Source of the DNA: Spongiibacteraceae bacterium UBA5047 | GTDB lineage: Bacteria; Pseudomonadota; Gammaproteobacteria; Pseudomonadales; Spongiibacteraceae | Direction of reading: 5' to 3' | Assembly (NCBI GenBank): GCA_002415025.1 | Contig: DIBR01000002.1 | Coordinates: 1-64,000, forward strand | DNA length: 64,000 nt | Made by a program: the position numbers and the translations under genes | Notes under the pieces: generated by a model | What the model was told of the DNA's origin: nothing | Seen by the model: only the letters and a program-made list of their open reading frames with translations | The model's database searches: none | Shown here: positions 10,571 to 20,336 of the stretch, piece by piece | How the letters are laid out: the number at the start of each line of letters is the position of its first letter | How positions within the stretch are numbered: position 1 is the stretch's first letter

Positions 10571-12517
10571 ATGGGCAAATTAATCAACATTGATAATGGC
10601 GGGACACTAACCGACATCTGGGTTCTGGACGGATCGGAGTCTTACCATACCAAGACCATTACCACCCCCTATGACCTTAGCAAATGCTTCTTTGAGGGGC
10701 TGCGCAAGGTTTCGGAAGAGATATATGGAGTTGAAGACCTGAAGGCGCTGCTTCAGTCAACCGACCATATTCGCTACTCCACCACCCAGGGCACCAATGC
10801 TTTGGTTCAACGCAAGGGGCCTGCGCTGGGATTGTTGGTCGATAGTCCTGATACACAGTGGTGCTGTATTGATGAAAACCAGAGGGATTTGTTCAAAGCG
10901 CTGGTGGGGGAACGCATTGAAATTCTGTCGCTTGACGATGCTGGCGATGTCTCGGGTGCAGCGCTGACAGAAGCCATGAATCGCCTCTCATCCTCCGGTG
11001 CCTCGCGTATCGTAGTCGCCTGCAGTGGTGAAAATTATGTCGCGCTGGAGGCGTCGCTGCGCAGGGCGATATTGAAGGCCTATCCTCGTCATCTGCTGGG
11101 CTCTGTGCCGATGCTGTACACCAGCGCACTCTGCCGAAATCCCAGCGCCAATACCCGCCTGTGGACAGCCCTCTTCAATGCCTACCTTCACCCTGCAATG
11201 GAGCGCTTTCTGTATACCACCGAAAACGAGCTGACCCTGTTTCGAACCCGGAATCCGCTGCTGGTCTACCGAAATGACGGATACTCCGGCCGGGTTGCCA
11301 AGACGGTAGCGCTTAAAACCTACAGCTCAGGTCCTCGCGGTGGTGCCGAGGGTGCACTGGCTTATGCCCGTTACTACGGTTACTCCCGCGTAATCACCAT
11401 AGACGTCGGCGGCACGACGACTGACATCGGGTTGATTGAGGACCATAAGGTCGCCGAAAACCGCCGCGGCGCTGTTGAGGGCGTGCGGTGCAATGATGCC
11501 CTGGCTGAAATTGTCAGCGTTGGTGTCGGGGGCGGTTCCATTTTTCGGGTGCACGATGGTCGACTACGCGTCGGGCCCGAGTCTGTAGGAGGCGCGCCAG
11601 GGCCAGCCTGCTTTGGAATGGGCGGCGAGGAAGCGACGATTACCGATGCCTTACTGGTGCTCGGGCTGCTCGATCCGAAGACTTATTTTGGCGGAAAGCT
11701 AAAGCTCAATCTTGATAAGGCCGTGGTAGCTATAGAACAACATGTCGCGCAGCCGCTCGCGATCGAGATCGATGAAGCCTGTGTGTGCATGTTGTCGGAA
11801 TGGGCCGATCGCATAGTAGACGGCATACGTAGCTACACGGAGATCACCGAGGATTCGGTGCTAATGGCCTTTGGTGGTGGTGGGCCTATGGGCGTTACAG
11901 CCGTTGCCGACTCGGCCGGTATTACGACGGTGCTGATACCGAAGTTGTCTGCCGTGTTCAGTGCTCACGGAATTGGCTTTAGCGACATCGCCCACGCGAT
12001 GGTAGACATGGCAGATACGAGTGACGTCGGTGGCATATGCTCGAAAGCTGCTGCGTTGCTTGAGCGGGTAGCCAGAGATCTTAAAACTGAAGGCTACGAC
12101 ATCAATGAATGTGAAATAGAAGCCTGGATAGAGCGCAACGATGAAAGATTCAGTATTTCGATTGAGAATCTTCTCGCGGGCCAATTGCCAGAGACAATAA
12201 CCGGTCAGATTGAACTGGGTGTGCGCGGAATCAAGCGAATACACCACGCAAAGCTACCTGATCGATGCTCTCTTGAACCTGCTGACGCGATCTCAACGAA
12301 CTCGCGCTCTGTAAAGAGCATGGCGGGTCAGCGCAATTCCATTCCGGTATACGGAGTAGAGAAGCAATCGCCAGGGGCCGTCGGCGAAGGACCATGCGTG
12401 CTGGAAGAAGACTTTTGGACGTGCAATGTAACGGCCGGATGGCGTTTTCTTTTCACTGAAAATACAGACATCGTGCTGACCAAAGATTCCAAGAACAGTC
12501 CCGGAGCAGAATCATGA
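10571..12517 (+). CDS. HyuA-family subunit of an acetophenone-carboxylase-like enzyme (first subunit)
   Basis: A 648-aa hydantoinase A / N-methylhydantoinase family protein with the ASKHA ATPase fold. The N-terminal phosphate loop is INIDNGGTLTDIWVL, with Asn-Gly-Gly in place of the common Ile-Gly-Gly. A second phosphate motif is ITIDVGGTTTDIG, and the conserved GVGGGSIF and GPESVGGAPGPACFG follow. Family members in acetone and acetophenone carboxylases use ATP to activate ketone and bicarbonate. It opens a tight operon: the next gene starts inside its stop codon (ATGA overlap). Gene order matches apc1-apc5-bal of Aromatoleum aromaticum. The true ketone substrate is unknown. Confidence 0.85.
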   Translation: MGKLINIDNGGTLTDIWVLDGSESYHTKTITTPYDLSKCFFEGLRKVSEEIYGVEDLKALLQSTDHIRYSTTQGTNALVQRKGPALGLLVDSPDTQWCCIDENQRDLFKALVGERIEILSLDDAGDVSGAALTEAMNRLSSSGASRIVVACSGENYVALEASLRRAILKAYPRHLLGSVPMLYTSALCRNPSANTRLWTALFNAYLHPAMERFLYTTENELTLFRTRNPLLVYRNDGYSGRVAKTVALKTYSSGPRGGAEGALAYARYYGYSRVITIDVGGTTTDIGLIEDHKVAENRRGAVEGVRCNDALAEIVSVGVGGGSIFRVHDGRLRVGPESVGGAPGPACFGMGGEEATITDALLVLGLLDPKTYFGGKLKLNLDKAVVAIEQHVAQPLAIEIDEACVCMLSEWADRIVDGIRSYTEITEDSVLMAFGGGGPMGVTAVADSAGITTVLIPKLSAVFSAHGIGFSDIAHAMVDMADTSDVGGICSKAAALLERVARDLKTEGYDINECEIEAWIERNDERFSISIENLLAGQLPETITGQIELGVRGIKRIHHAKLPDRCSLEPADAISTNSRSVKSMAGQRNSIPVYGVEKQSPGAVGEGPCVLEEDFWTCNVTAGWRFLFTENTDIVLTKDSKNSPGAES

Positions 12518-12870
12518 AAGTTAGAGTGACGGAATATCTTCGTGTTGATTTATCTACAGAGCGATGGGAGTGCGATCGCTGCGATGAATCGCTGGGCTCT
12601 GCGCGAGACAACTACAAACACTTTCTCCTGATTCATGCGCGAAATCCGAGAGAAGTTCACCAGCCTTTGCTGGACCCGAACAAGTATGAGTTTTGTTTCT
12701 CGCCGGATCCGAAAGTCTGTTCTATCTATGAATTCTATTGCCCGGGGTGCGGAGTAATGATGGACGTTGAATACACGATCCCGGGACATATGCCACTGCA
12801 TGATATGCAAATTGATCTTGATTCATTGAGGGAAAAATGGAGTGGATCAGCAATTGTGGTTGAGCAGTAG
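12514..12870 (+). CDS. Zinc-ribbon small subunit, acetone/acetophenone carboxylase gamma-like
   Basis: A 118-aa protein with two CxxC pairs (Cys20/Cys23 and Cys76/Cys79) that can form a zinc ribbon. It resembles the small metal-binding subunit found in acetone carboxylase (gamma subunit) and acetophenone carboxylase. Its start overlaps the stop of the preceding HyuA-like gene by four bases, and the next HyuA-like gene follows 14 bases after its stop, which suggests translational coupling and a 1:1 complex. A small subunit of this kind separates ketone carboxylases from ordinary hydantoinases or oxoprolinases, so it is key evidence for the carboxylase reading. Confidence 0.8.
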   Translation: MKVRVTEYLRVDLSTERWECDRCDESLGSARDNYKHFLLIHARNPREVHQPLLDPNKYEFCFSPDPKVCSIYEFYCPGCGVMMDVEYTIPGHMPLHDMQIDLDSLREKWSGSAIVVEQ

Positions 12871-12884
12871 GGAGCGGCATAGCG

Positions 12885-15017
12885 ATGAAAAGAATAGCAG
12901 TTGATATTGGCGGTACCTTTACGGATTGCTTTGTAAGCTGGGACGGGCAATTTGTTCAGACCAAGGCGCTCACTACACATCACAATCTGGCGATAGGCTT
13001 TAATGACGCACTTGATCAATCCTGCAAGATTCTCAGCGTATCGCGAAGCGCCTTGTTGAAAGAAGTCGACTCAGTCAGGTATGCCACTACCCTGGGTACC
13101 AATGCGCTTATCGAAAGAAAAGGACCGAGAGTTGGTCTGCTGATCACCCAGGGGTTTGAGAGCACGGTCCCGCTATCGAGAGGGCGCGGGTATGGCGACG
13201 GGATTCCAGACGAGAAAGCAAAGGATCTATCACGCGCCGAGCGCCCTAAACCGCTGGTGCCGATATCTCTGATTCGCTCGGTGAAGCAGCGCATGGATTA
13301 TCGAGGCAAGGTGTTGATGGATCTCGATGAAGAGGATGTGCGCGAAAAGCTGAAACAGCTGGTTGACCAGGGTGTTCAGGCGATTGTGGTCAATATGATC
13401 AACTCGGTTGAGAACCCTGACCACGAAATGCGGATTCAGGAGATTTTTGAAGAAGAGTTTCCGTCCTCTATGCTCGGCTCGATCCCGATGGTGCTTTCCC
13501 ATCAGGTGGGGGGGCGCAAGGGTGAATACGTTCGCAGCTCCTCAGCAATAATAGATGCTTACCTGCACTCCACCATGTATTTCGCGATGAGCTCGCTGGA
13601 GCAGAACCTTCGCGAGAATGGCTACCTGAAGCCGATGCAGCTGGTCCACAACTCCGGCGGGATGGCCCAACTGAATTCAACCGACGCGCTCAAGACGCTG
13701 CATTCTGGCCCGGTGGCAGGGATTCATGCGGCAGAGCAGCTTGCGGTGCAGGGCGACGTACAGAACATAGTCTGCGGCGATATGGGCGGTACGTCCTTCG
13801 ACATAGGCCTGATTACCGAGGGTGGAACAAAGCATTACGACTTTACCCCGGTAGTAGACCGTTGGCGTGTCACCTTGCCCATGGTTCACCTGGTGACACT
13901 GGGAGCGGGTGGTGGCTCCATCGCATCCTGTGATTCGATTTTTGAAACGGTGAAGGTGGGGCCGGAATCAGCAGGGTCTGATCCAGGGCCAGCCTGTTAT
14001 GACCGGGGGGGCATCAATCCCACCGTCACCGATGCGGATCTTGTGCTGGGCTACCTTGACCCGGACAACTACGCCAAAGGTGCAATTACCCTCAATAAGC
14101 GGCGTTCCTACCAGGCCCTTGAGGACATCTGTGACGAGATGGATATCAGTGAGGTCGATGCGGCGCTCCTTATCAAGTCGATGGCAGATGGCGAAATGGC
14201 TGCTGGCCTCCGACGTGAGCTTAATGGCGGAGGCTACAACGCCGAGTCGTTTGTATTTCTTGCTTACGGTGGCAACGGGCCTTTGCATTGCTGTGGCATT
14301 GCCGAGAAAGCCGGGATAAAGAAAATTCTGGCGCCTCCGTACAGCAGCGTTTTCTCGGCCTGCGGTGGAGCAGGGTTGAATCAGATGCACATTCACGAAA
14401 AAAGTGTGTCTCTCGGCTTTTACAACAAAAATACGCGTTCTCTATACGATGACTATCCGACCTTCAACGCTCTGGTCAAATCATTGGAATTGAAAGGGCA
14501 GAACGATCTGTTGCGGCAGGGATTTTTAGAAGACCAGATCCAGTACGCGCTGGAGCTGGACATGCGCTACGGGATTCAGCAGATGGAGATCAGTATTGCG
14601 CTGGATAATCGCCGTCTGAGCAAGCCCATTGAAGTACTTCGAGCGATTGAGGCGATGAATGAAGACTTCGCGAAACGCTATGGACAGGAAATCGTCTCAC
14701 CAGAATCCGGAGTCTGGGTGACAACCGTTCGCGTGGTAGCCAGGGTCGAAACAGAAACGGTAGTCTTTCCGGATTTAACCCCCCCGCAGCATCGACTGCC
14801 AGCGCCCGCTGCGCACAGCACAAGAGAGTGCTACTTCAATGGTGTTGAGGGCCCGGTGGAAACCCCGATTTACGGGACTGAGGCCCTGGAGCCGGGCATC
14901 GAAATTTACGGGCCAGCCATCGTTAATCCCGGCGAGACCACCTACCTGATTGAGCCGGGCTGGGCGTTTATCGCAGCGGCCCAGGGTGCAGCGTGGTTTC
15001 TACATCAAAAGAGCTGA
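12885..15017 (+). CDS. HyuA-family subunit of an acetophenone-carboxylase-like enzyme (second HyuA)
   Basis: A 710-aa hydantoinase A-type ATPase, a clear paralogue of the first gene of the operon. Phosphate loop AVDIGGTFTDCFVSWDG lies at the N-terminus, with CGDMGGTSFDIGLI in the middle. GAGGGSIASCDS and GPESAGSDPGPACYDRGG follow, and then a typical C-terminal beta domain ending GETTYLIEPGW. Two HyuA-type subunits in one operon are characteristic of the acetophenone carboxylase type. The start at 12885 follows a GGGAG ribosome site. The HyuB-like subunit begins 33 bases downstream. Confidence 0.86.
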   Translation: MKRIAVDIGGTFTDCFVSWDGQFVQTKALTTHHNLAIGFNDALDQSCKILSVSRSALLKEVDSVRYATTLGTNALIERKGPRVGLLITQGFESTVPLSRGRGYGDGIPDEKAKDLSRAERPKPLVPISLIRSVKQRMDYRGKVLMDLDEEDVREKLKQLVDQGVQAIVVNMINSVENPDHEMRIQEIFEEEFPSSMLGSIPMVLSHQVGGRKGEYVRSSSAIIDAYLHSTMYFAMSSLEQNLRENGYLKPMQLVHNSGGMAQLNSTDALKTLHSGPVAGIHAAEQLAVQGDVQNIVCGDMGGTSFDIGLITEGGTKHYDFTPVVDRWRVTLPMVHLVTLGAGGGSIASCDSIFETVKVGPESAGSDPGPACYDRGGINPTVTDADLVLGYLDPDNYAKGAITLNKRRSYQALEDICDEMDISEVDAALLIKSMADGEMAAGLRRELNGGGYNAESFVFLAYGGNGPLHCCGIAEKAGIKKILAPPYSSVFSACGGAGLNQMHIHEKSVSLGFYNKNTRSLYDDYPTFNALVKSLELKGQNDLLRQGFLEDQIQYALELDMRYGIQQMEISIALDNRRLSKPIEVLRAIEAMNEDFAKRYGQEIVSPESGVWVTTVRVVARVETETVVFPDLTPPQHRLPAPAAHSTRECYFNGVEGPVETPIYGTEALEPGIEIYGPAIVNPGETTYLIEPGWAFIAAAQGAAWFLHQKS

Positions 15018-15050
15018 ACGACGTTCCAAGAAGAATCCAGGAGTGGAATT

Positions 15051-17303
15051 ATGATAAATGACAATTGTGCGTCGAACCCGGACGTAGCGACGGACCAGGA
15101 TCTCGTCAGCAGTTTCCTGAGCAAAAACCGTGCTTTTCTTGGGCCAGACCCGGAAATCCAGCGCAACCACCATGTGGCACCGCGTACTGATCGCGAGGAG
15201 CAGGTGCTTGCCCGTGGTACGGACAGTAATTTGCTGGCTGAAATTCGCTCAGGCCTTCGCGCAGCACTCGATGAAACGTTCAATATTGCGCAGATGACGG
15301 TTGCGTCGCCAGCGGCGCAGTGCGCGGATATGTCGACCGGATATTTCACCGCTTCGGGTGACTTGTCTCTTGCCTCTACCAAAGGTGTGGCCGGATTTAC
15401 GGTAAGCCTGCACTATCCAATTCGCTTTATCCGGAAATATTTTGAGAATGATCCGACCGTGGGTGTGCGGCCGGGAGATGCCTTTCTGCTGAACGATGCC
15501 CACTACGGAGGTATCCACAGCCCTGATCAACACCTGTTTATGCCGATCTTTCACGACGGTGAACTGGTTAGCTGGTGTGTTTGTGCCATGCACGAGGGAG
15601 AAATTGGTGCGCGAGTGCCGGGCGGCATGGGCCCTACCATCGAGTCACCCTGGGATGAAGGATTGCGCGGATCACCCATGAAGGTTGTGGAAGAGTACGC
15701 GTTGAAAACTGACCTGGTGACCTTTCTGCAGAATAGTTGCCGAGAGCCCCAGACGATGTTGGCCGACTTGAAGGCACGGCTTGCGGCCTGTTGTCGGCTG
15801 GAGCGGCGGGCAAAGGAATATATCGCGAAGTACGGTGCCGACGGAGTGATAGGTTTCCTCAGATCCAATGTGGAGTATATGCAGGAGGAAGGTCGCCGAC
15901 GTATTGCCGAACTTCCCGACGGCACGGTGCGTACCCAGTTCTTTATCGACGACACGATGAGAGAGCCGGCACTAATAAAGATTGTTTACGATTTTACGAT
16001 CAAAGGCGACAAGGTAATGGTTGATCTGACGGGTAGCTCACCGGAGCTATTCAATCGTCCGATCAACAGTCTATTGTCGACTCAGGTATTGGGGGTGGCT
16101 ATATCTTTGGCACACCAGGTTTGGCCGGACATGCCCTGTGCACAGGCAATTATCGATTGCTTTGAGTTTGTGACTCAGCCTGGAACCATACCCGATTGCA
16201 CCGATCAGGTTCCCGTGGCTCTGTGCGTGCAGCCGATGTTCAAAATCATGACGGCGACGGAGATTGCCTTTTCAAAATTCTATTTCGGTTCACCGAAGCA
16301 GTACGGAAAAATCAAGGCAGGCTGGTTTAATCAACCTGCCGCGATTATTTACGGCGGGATCAATCAGCACAATGATTCGTGCGGGAATATGTGCGGTGAT
16401 CTGAACGGTATGGCCGGCGGCGCGAAGTCTGATGGTGATGGCGAGCACAGCATTGCTCCCTGCTTTGGCGCGAATGTAGACATTGGAGAAAGCGAAGAAG
16501 CCGAAGAAAAACTGCCGTTTATCTACGCTATTTCCAAGCGAATCTGGCCCGGTAACTGCGGGTTTGGAAAATACCGTGGTGGGGCCGCGTACGAGTACGG
16601 CTTAATGCGGTTTGGCGAGCAGCCTTTTGGCTTCCAGACCTTCACCGCGGGATCCTATTTCCCCTCAACACAGGGGCTCTTCGGTGGCTACGCCTGTCCT
16701 ACCTATGGCACAGCCAGAGTGCGTGGCAAAAACCTGTTTACGGTCATGAAGGAAGAGCCAAAACTCTTCGAAGCGTCCATGGCGAAAATTATGAACGACC
16801 AGGCTATAGAAGGAGCCGAATACAGCAGTCATTCCATGGCGGTTGCATTTGAGCTCTACCCTGAAGGCGAGCTGTTTATGACGAGCCAGGGCGGCGGCGG
16901 TGGCTATGGCGATGTCCTCGACCGAGAGCCGGAGCTGGTCATCAAAGACGTCGAAGAGGGCATTATTAATCACCAGACTGCACAATCGCTTTACGGTGTT
17001 ATGTACGACGAATCAACACTGGCGGTAGACGTCCTTGCTACCGAGAGCCAACGTGACGCCATTCGCAAGGGGAGAATTCGGCAGGGGAAAACTTGGACGG
17101 AGTTTGTCGCAGATCATGTTAACCCGGAACCACCTGAAGGCGTGCCCTTCTTTGGTAGCTGGAATGGTTCAAAGGAGCTCTATTGTGGGCCATTTGGCAA
17201 GGCCCTCCCCGGCAACCTTCCTCCGATAATGCTGCCGGATCCCAAAGACACGGAGATTGCGGCATTGAAAGCGAAGATTGCTGCTTTGCAATCCGCTGGT
17301 TAG
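15051..17303 (+). CDS. HyuB-family subunit of an acetophenone-carboxylase-like enzyme
   Basis: A 750-aa hydantoinase B-type subunit, longer than the common 500-600 aa HyuB proteins, as in ketone carboxylases. Conserved features include ATGTF-like AQCADMSTGYF, the FLLNDAHYGGIHSPDQHLFMP metal/substrate loop, MHEGEIGA, GGTG-type GNCGFGKYRGG and the C-terminal TSQGGGGGYGDVLDREPELV. It begins with an added N-terminal stretch of about 50 residues and ends with a short Ala/Lys helix. The start follows CAGGAG. It probably pairs with the two HyuA subunits to form the carboxylation site. Confidence 0.86.
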   Translation: MINDNCASNPDVATDQDLVSSFLSKNRAFLGPDPEIQRNHHVAPRTDREEQVLARGTDSNLLAEIRSGLRAALDETFNIAQMTVASPAAQCADMSTGYFTASGDLSLASTKGVAGFTVSLHYPIRFIRKYFENDPTVGVRPGDAFLLNDAHYGGIHSPDQHLFMPIFHDGELVSWCVCAMHEGEIGARVPGGMGPTIESPWDEGLRGSPMKVVEEYALKTDLVTFLQNSCREPQTMLADLKARLAACCRLERRAKEYIAKYGADGVIGFLRSNVEYMQEEGRRRIAELPDGTVRTQFFIDDTMREPALIKIVYDFTIKGDKVMVDLTGSSPELFNRPINSLLSTQVLGVAISLAHQVWPDMPCAQAIIDCFEFVTQPGTIPDCTDQVPVALCVQPMFKIMTATEIAFSKFYFGSPKQYGKIKAGWFNQPAAIIYGGINQHNDSCGNMCGDLNGMAGGAKSDGDGEHSIAPCFGANVDIGESEEAEEKLPFIYAISKRIWPGNCGFGKYRGGAAYEYGLMRFGEQPFGFQTFTAGSYFPSTQGLFGGYACPTYGTARVRGKNLFTVMKEEPKLFEASMAKIMNDQAIEGAEYSSHSMAVAFELYPEGELFMTSQGGGGGYGDVLDREPELVIKDVEEGIINHQTAQSLYGVMYDESTLAVDVLATESQRDAIRKGRIRQGKTWTEFVADHVNPEPPEGVPFFGSWNGSKELYCGPFGKALPGNLPPIMLPDPKDTEIAALKAKIAALQSAG

Positions 17304-17325
17304 AACATCCTGAGAGGTAATCAAT

Positions 17326-18159
17326 ATGCAGGTATCGCAAGGCTACCAAACGTTGAAATCAAAGTTATGGCTAAACGGACATGCCTTCGCCGAGCATGTG
17401 TTATGTGATGGCAGTCCGCTCTCCTGGGGCAAGCCCGCGGAATTTGCCGGCCAGTATCGTTCCTTGCAGGGAATAGTGACGGCAGATCGGTTGAATTTGC
17501 CTGTGCTGGGTTTTTTTGACGACTGGATACTACGAAATCCTCATATAGTTCAGCGCATGTCAGGCAAAAGCCGACTGCGGTTTGCGTTGAAGAAATTTTT
17601 GACGGACGAAGCGATGCGCGCTGAGCTCATCGACTTTGTCGCCGCCGTGTGTGCAATGGTGGAAGCCGAGATCTTTCTTGAGCTGCCGTCAAACAGCTCC
17701 CTGATAATCTGGGCTCACTCACTGGCTAATCCAGGCGTAAATGTCAACGAAATGACAGACGTTGATATCGATTCGACATCGGTTTATCTGGCCGATACGG
17801 TGCGGCAGCTGAAGGCAACCGGGCTTGATGGAATCGTAGCGACGATCGCTGAAAAGGATGTCGAGGCTGGTGCTGAGGTGGAACTCTATAAGCCGCTGAT
17901 AAATGTCGCAGAAAACTATCGCTGGGGATTTGCGTTTCGGCGACCGGGCTCCTCTGAGCAAGCATTCGATGGAGGTGACTATTGTGTTCTGGGTGCGTCG
18001 AATGGTGCGGATTCGAATAGTACCGTGCGCATGCTCGACCCGGGCTTCTGGCAGGCGCCTGTAGAATTAACGCTCGGTAGAGCAGCGTATTTTTACGCTG
18101 AGTTGCCGGCCTTTGTAGAGCCTGAAATAGTGCGTCGCGCTTTAACCATGCTGCGCTAA
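17326..18159 (+). CDS. Fifth protein of the carboxylase operon (Apc5/epsilon-like by position)
   Basis: A 277-aa protein for which I recognise no catalytic motif. It has no signal peptide or membrane segment, so it should be cytoplasmic. Its place between the HyuB-like subunit and the CoA ligase, and its length, match the fifth subunit of the acetophenone carboxylase operon, reported as loosely attached to the core. Start: ATG with GAGAGG upstream, 22 bases after the previous stop. It is assigned by context rather than by sequence and could instead be an unrelated accessory protein. Confidence 0.6.
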   Translation: MQVSQGYQTLKSKLWLNGHAFAEHVLCDGSPLSWGKPAEFAGQYRSLQGIVTADRLNLPVLGFFDDWILRNPHIVQRMSGKSRLRFALKKFLTDEAMRAELIDFVAAVCAMVEAEIFLELPSNSSLIIWAHSLANPGVNVNEMTDVDIDSTSVYLADTVRQLKATGLDGIVATIAEKDVEAGAEVELYKPLINVAENYRWGFAFRRPGSSEQAFDGGDYCVLGASNGADSNSTVRMLDPGFWQAPVELTLGRAAYFYAELPAFVEPEIVRRALTMLR

Positions 18160-18200
18160 TCCTCCTATTGATCAAATAATACTAGCTCAGGAAACAGGAT

Positions 18201-20192
18201 ATGACGGTATTGGAAGGCGAAAAGCTATGGGCGCCGAGCACTGAATTCTTGCGCAGCAGCAATATGGCTGCATTCATGACGTGGCTGGCTGAAAATGAGG
18301 CGCAGGAATTTAGCGATTACACAAGTTTGTGGCAATGGTCAGTCGAGTCACCCGAAGCATTCTGGGGTGCTATCTGGAACTACTTTGATATCTGCTCGGA
18401 TCAACCTTTCAGCCAGATTATGAGTTCCCGCTCAATGACACCCGGCGTCAGCTGGTTTCAGGGCAGTCGGGTAAATTTTGCGGAACATATTCTGCGTCAC
18501 GGCGGAGATTCATCCGCAATTACGTCAATGGCCGAAGACGGGGAGATTCACAAGCTATCCTGGGATGAGCTCGCTTCCAAGGTCCGAAGAGTCGCAAGCT
18601 ATTTGCGGACCATGGGCGTCCAACCCGGTGATGCGGTGAGCGCTATTCTACCAAACAGGCCGGAAACGGTGGTTGCGATGCTGGCGACTATCAGCGTCGG
18701 CGCCATCTGGAGTATTGCAGCGCCGGAGTTTGGCAGACAGGCCATAGTAGATCGTCTTGGTCAGGTAAAACCCAGGCTGATGTTTATCGCAGATGGTTAC
18801 CGGTTTGGTGGCAGTGATTTTGATCGCACGGGATTGGTTACCGAGATTCTGACGGACCTGCCCTCGGTGGAGAACCTGGTGATCCTCGACTTTATCGGGC
18901 TGTCAGAACGCTACGAGGCCTCCATTCCAACTCATACCTGGGGCGCGGTGGTGGCCCAGGACGATCCCGGGCCGAAGGCTTTTGAATTTGAGCGCGTCGA
19001 AAATGATCATCCTCTATGGTATGTGTTTTCGTCCGGTACTACGGGTTTGCCGAAGGCAATCGCACACTCCCATATAGGGGTGTTGGTCGAAATGCTTAAA
19101 TTCATGTCGCTGCATATGAATCTAAAGCCCGGTGACGCCAGTTTTTTCTACACCACAACAGGTTGGGTGATGTTCAACCTGGTTGTTGGAATGCTGCTGT
19201 CGGGGGCCGGCATAATTCTTTACGATGGGCACCCGGCGTATCCTGCAGCGGATGTGCTTTGGGCTCTTGCAGACAGGAGTGGGGCGACGCACTTTGGCGC
19301 GAGCCCTACCTATGTGCAGTTGATGGAGAAGCAGGGGGTTGTGCCCAAATCGAGCTATGGGCTGGAACGCCTTAATACCATACTCGTAGGTGGTTCACCT
19401 TCCCTGCCAACGACATTTAACTGGTTTTACCAAAACGTTAAACAGGACCTTTGGGTTACCTCCCAGAGTGGCGGGACCGAGATTGCCAGTGCGTTTGTCG
19501 CTGCGACGCCGACGCAGCCGGTTTACGCCGCCGAAATTCAGGCCAGAGCACTTGGCATGTCTGTTTATTGCTCCGACGACTCGGGAACGCAATGTTTGAC
19601 AGGGGAGGTGGGTGAACTCGTCTGTGATCTTCCTTTCCCGTCGATGCCTCTCTATTTTCTGGGCGATGAGAGCGGAGAGCGTTATCAAGAGTCTTACTTC
19701 GCGGATTTTCCCGGGCTCTGGCGGCACGGAGATTTTATCAAGATCAATGAGCGAGGAGGTTGTTACATCTATGGTAGATCGGATGCAACGCTTAACCGCT
19801 ATGGCGTCAGAATTGGCACTTCCGAAATATACAAAGCGGTAGAGTCTATCGAATCCGTTGAAGACAGCCTCATTGTCTGTATTGAACAACCTGATGGCAA
19901 TTTCTTCATGCCCCTGTTCATTCAACTTTCGCCGGAACAAGAGCTGACGGAAAATTTTCGCAATCAGATAAACGACATTCTACGAAAAAATTGTTCGCCC
20001 CGGCATGTCCCTGATGAAATTCATCAAGTGCCGGATATTCCTTACACACTTACGGGAAAGAAACTGGAAGTTCCTGTTCGGAAAATACTCATGGGAGCCG
20101 ACCCTGAAAAGGTGCTCAGCACCGGCTCGATGAAAAATCCGGATGCGATGGGTTACTACCTACAGTTTGCGAACGCCATGAAGCAAGGCTGA
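18201..20192 (+). CDS. Acetoacetyl-CoA synthetase-like beta-ketoacid-CoA ligase
   Basis: A 663-aa ANL-superfamily ligase of the acetoacetyl-CoA synthetase type. It has the N-terminal WQWSVESPEAFWGAIW module, the AMP-binding P-loop FSSGTTGLPKAIAHSH, the SGGTEIASAF motif, the hinge region YGRSDATLNRYGVRIGTSEIY and the catalytic Lys in LTGKKLEVPVRK. These enzymes activate beta-keto acids to CoA thioesters. In Aromatoleum the matching gene (bal) makes benzoylacetyl-CoA right after acetophenone carboxylation. Here it directly follows the five carboxylase genes (41 bases), so it probably activates their product. The downstream thiolysis partner may be the SCPx-type thiolase at 5243-6412. Confidence 0.87.
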   Translation: MTVLEGEKLWAPSTEFLRSSNMAAFMTWLAENEAQEFSDYTSLWQWSVESPEAFWGAIWNYFDICSDQPFSQIMSSRSMTPGVSWFQGSRVNFAEHILRHGGDSSAITSMAEDGEIHKLSWDELASKVRRVASYLRTMGVQPGDAVSAILPNRPETVVAMLATISVGAIWSIAAPEFGRQAIVDRLGQVKPRLMFIADGYRFGGSDFDRTGLVTEILTDLPSVENLVILDFIGLSERYEASIPTHTWGAVVAQDDPGPKAFEFERVENDHPLWYVFSSGTTGLPKAIAHSHIGVLVEMLKFMSLHMNLKPGDASFFYTTTGWVMFNLVVGMLLSGAGIILYDGHPAYPAADVLWALADRSGATHFGASPTYVQLMEKQGVVPKSSYGLERLNTILVGGSPSLPTTFNWFYQNVKQDLWVTSQSGGTEIASAFVAATPTQPVYAAEIQARALGMSVYCSDDSGTQCLTGEVGELVCDLPFPSMPLYFLGDESGERYQESYFADFPGLWRHGDFIKINERGGCYIYGRSDATLNRYGVRIGTSEIYKAVESIESVEDSLIVCIEQPDGNFFMPLFIQLSPEQELTENFRNQINDILRKNCSPRHVPDEIHQVPDIPYTLTGKKLEVPVRKILMGADPEKVLSTGSMKNPDAMGYYLQFANAMKQG

Positions 20193-20336
20193 CAGTATGA
20201 CTCAAACCCCGAATTCAAATACTGCTCAATCGGGTAGTGCCTATCCGGTTGGCGGCTGGCTAGGATAAACATATGGATGCGTCTCGAAATGGTATCAGGG
20301 CGCGGGCTAAAGAAAAATAAAGTGGAGAATAATAGC

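Noticed and set aside
20277..20336. Upstream ATG start for the TonB receptor
   Set aside because: It would place 20 polar residues before a clear signal peptide; the GTG at 20337 has a better ribosome site.
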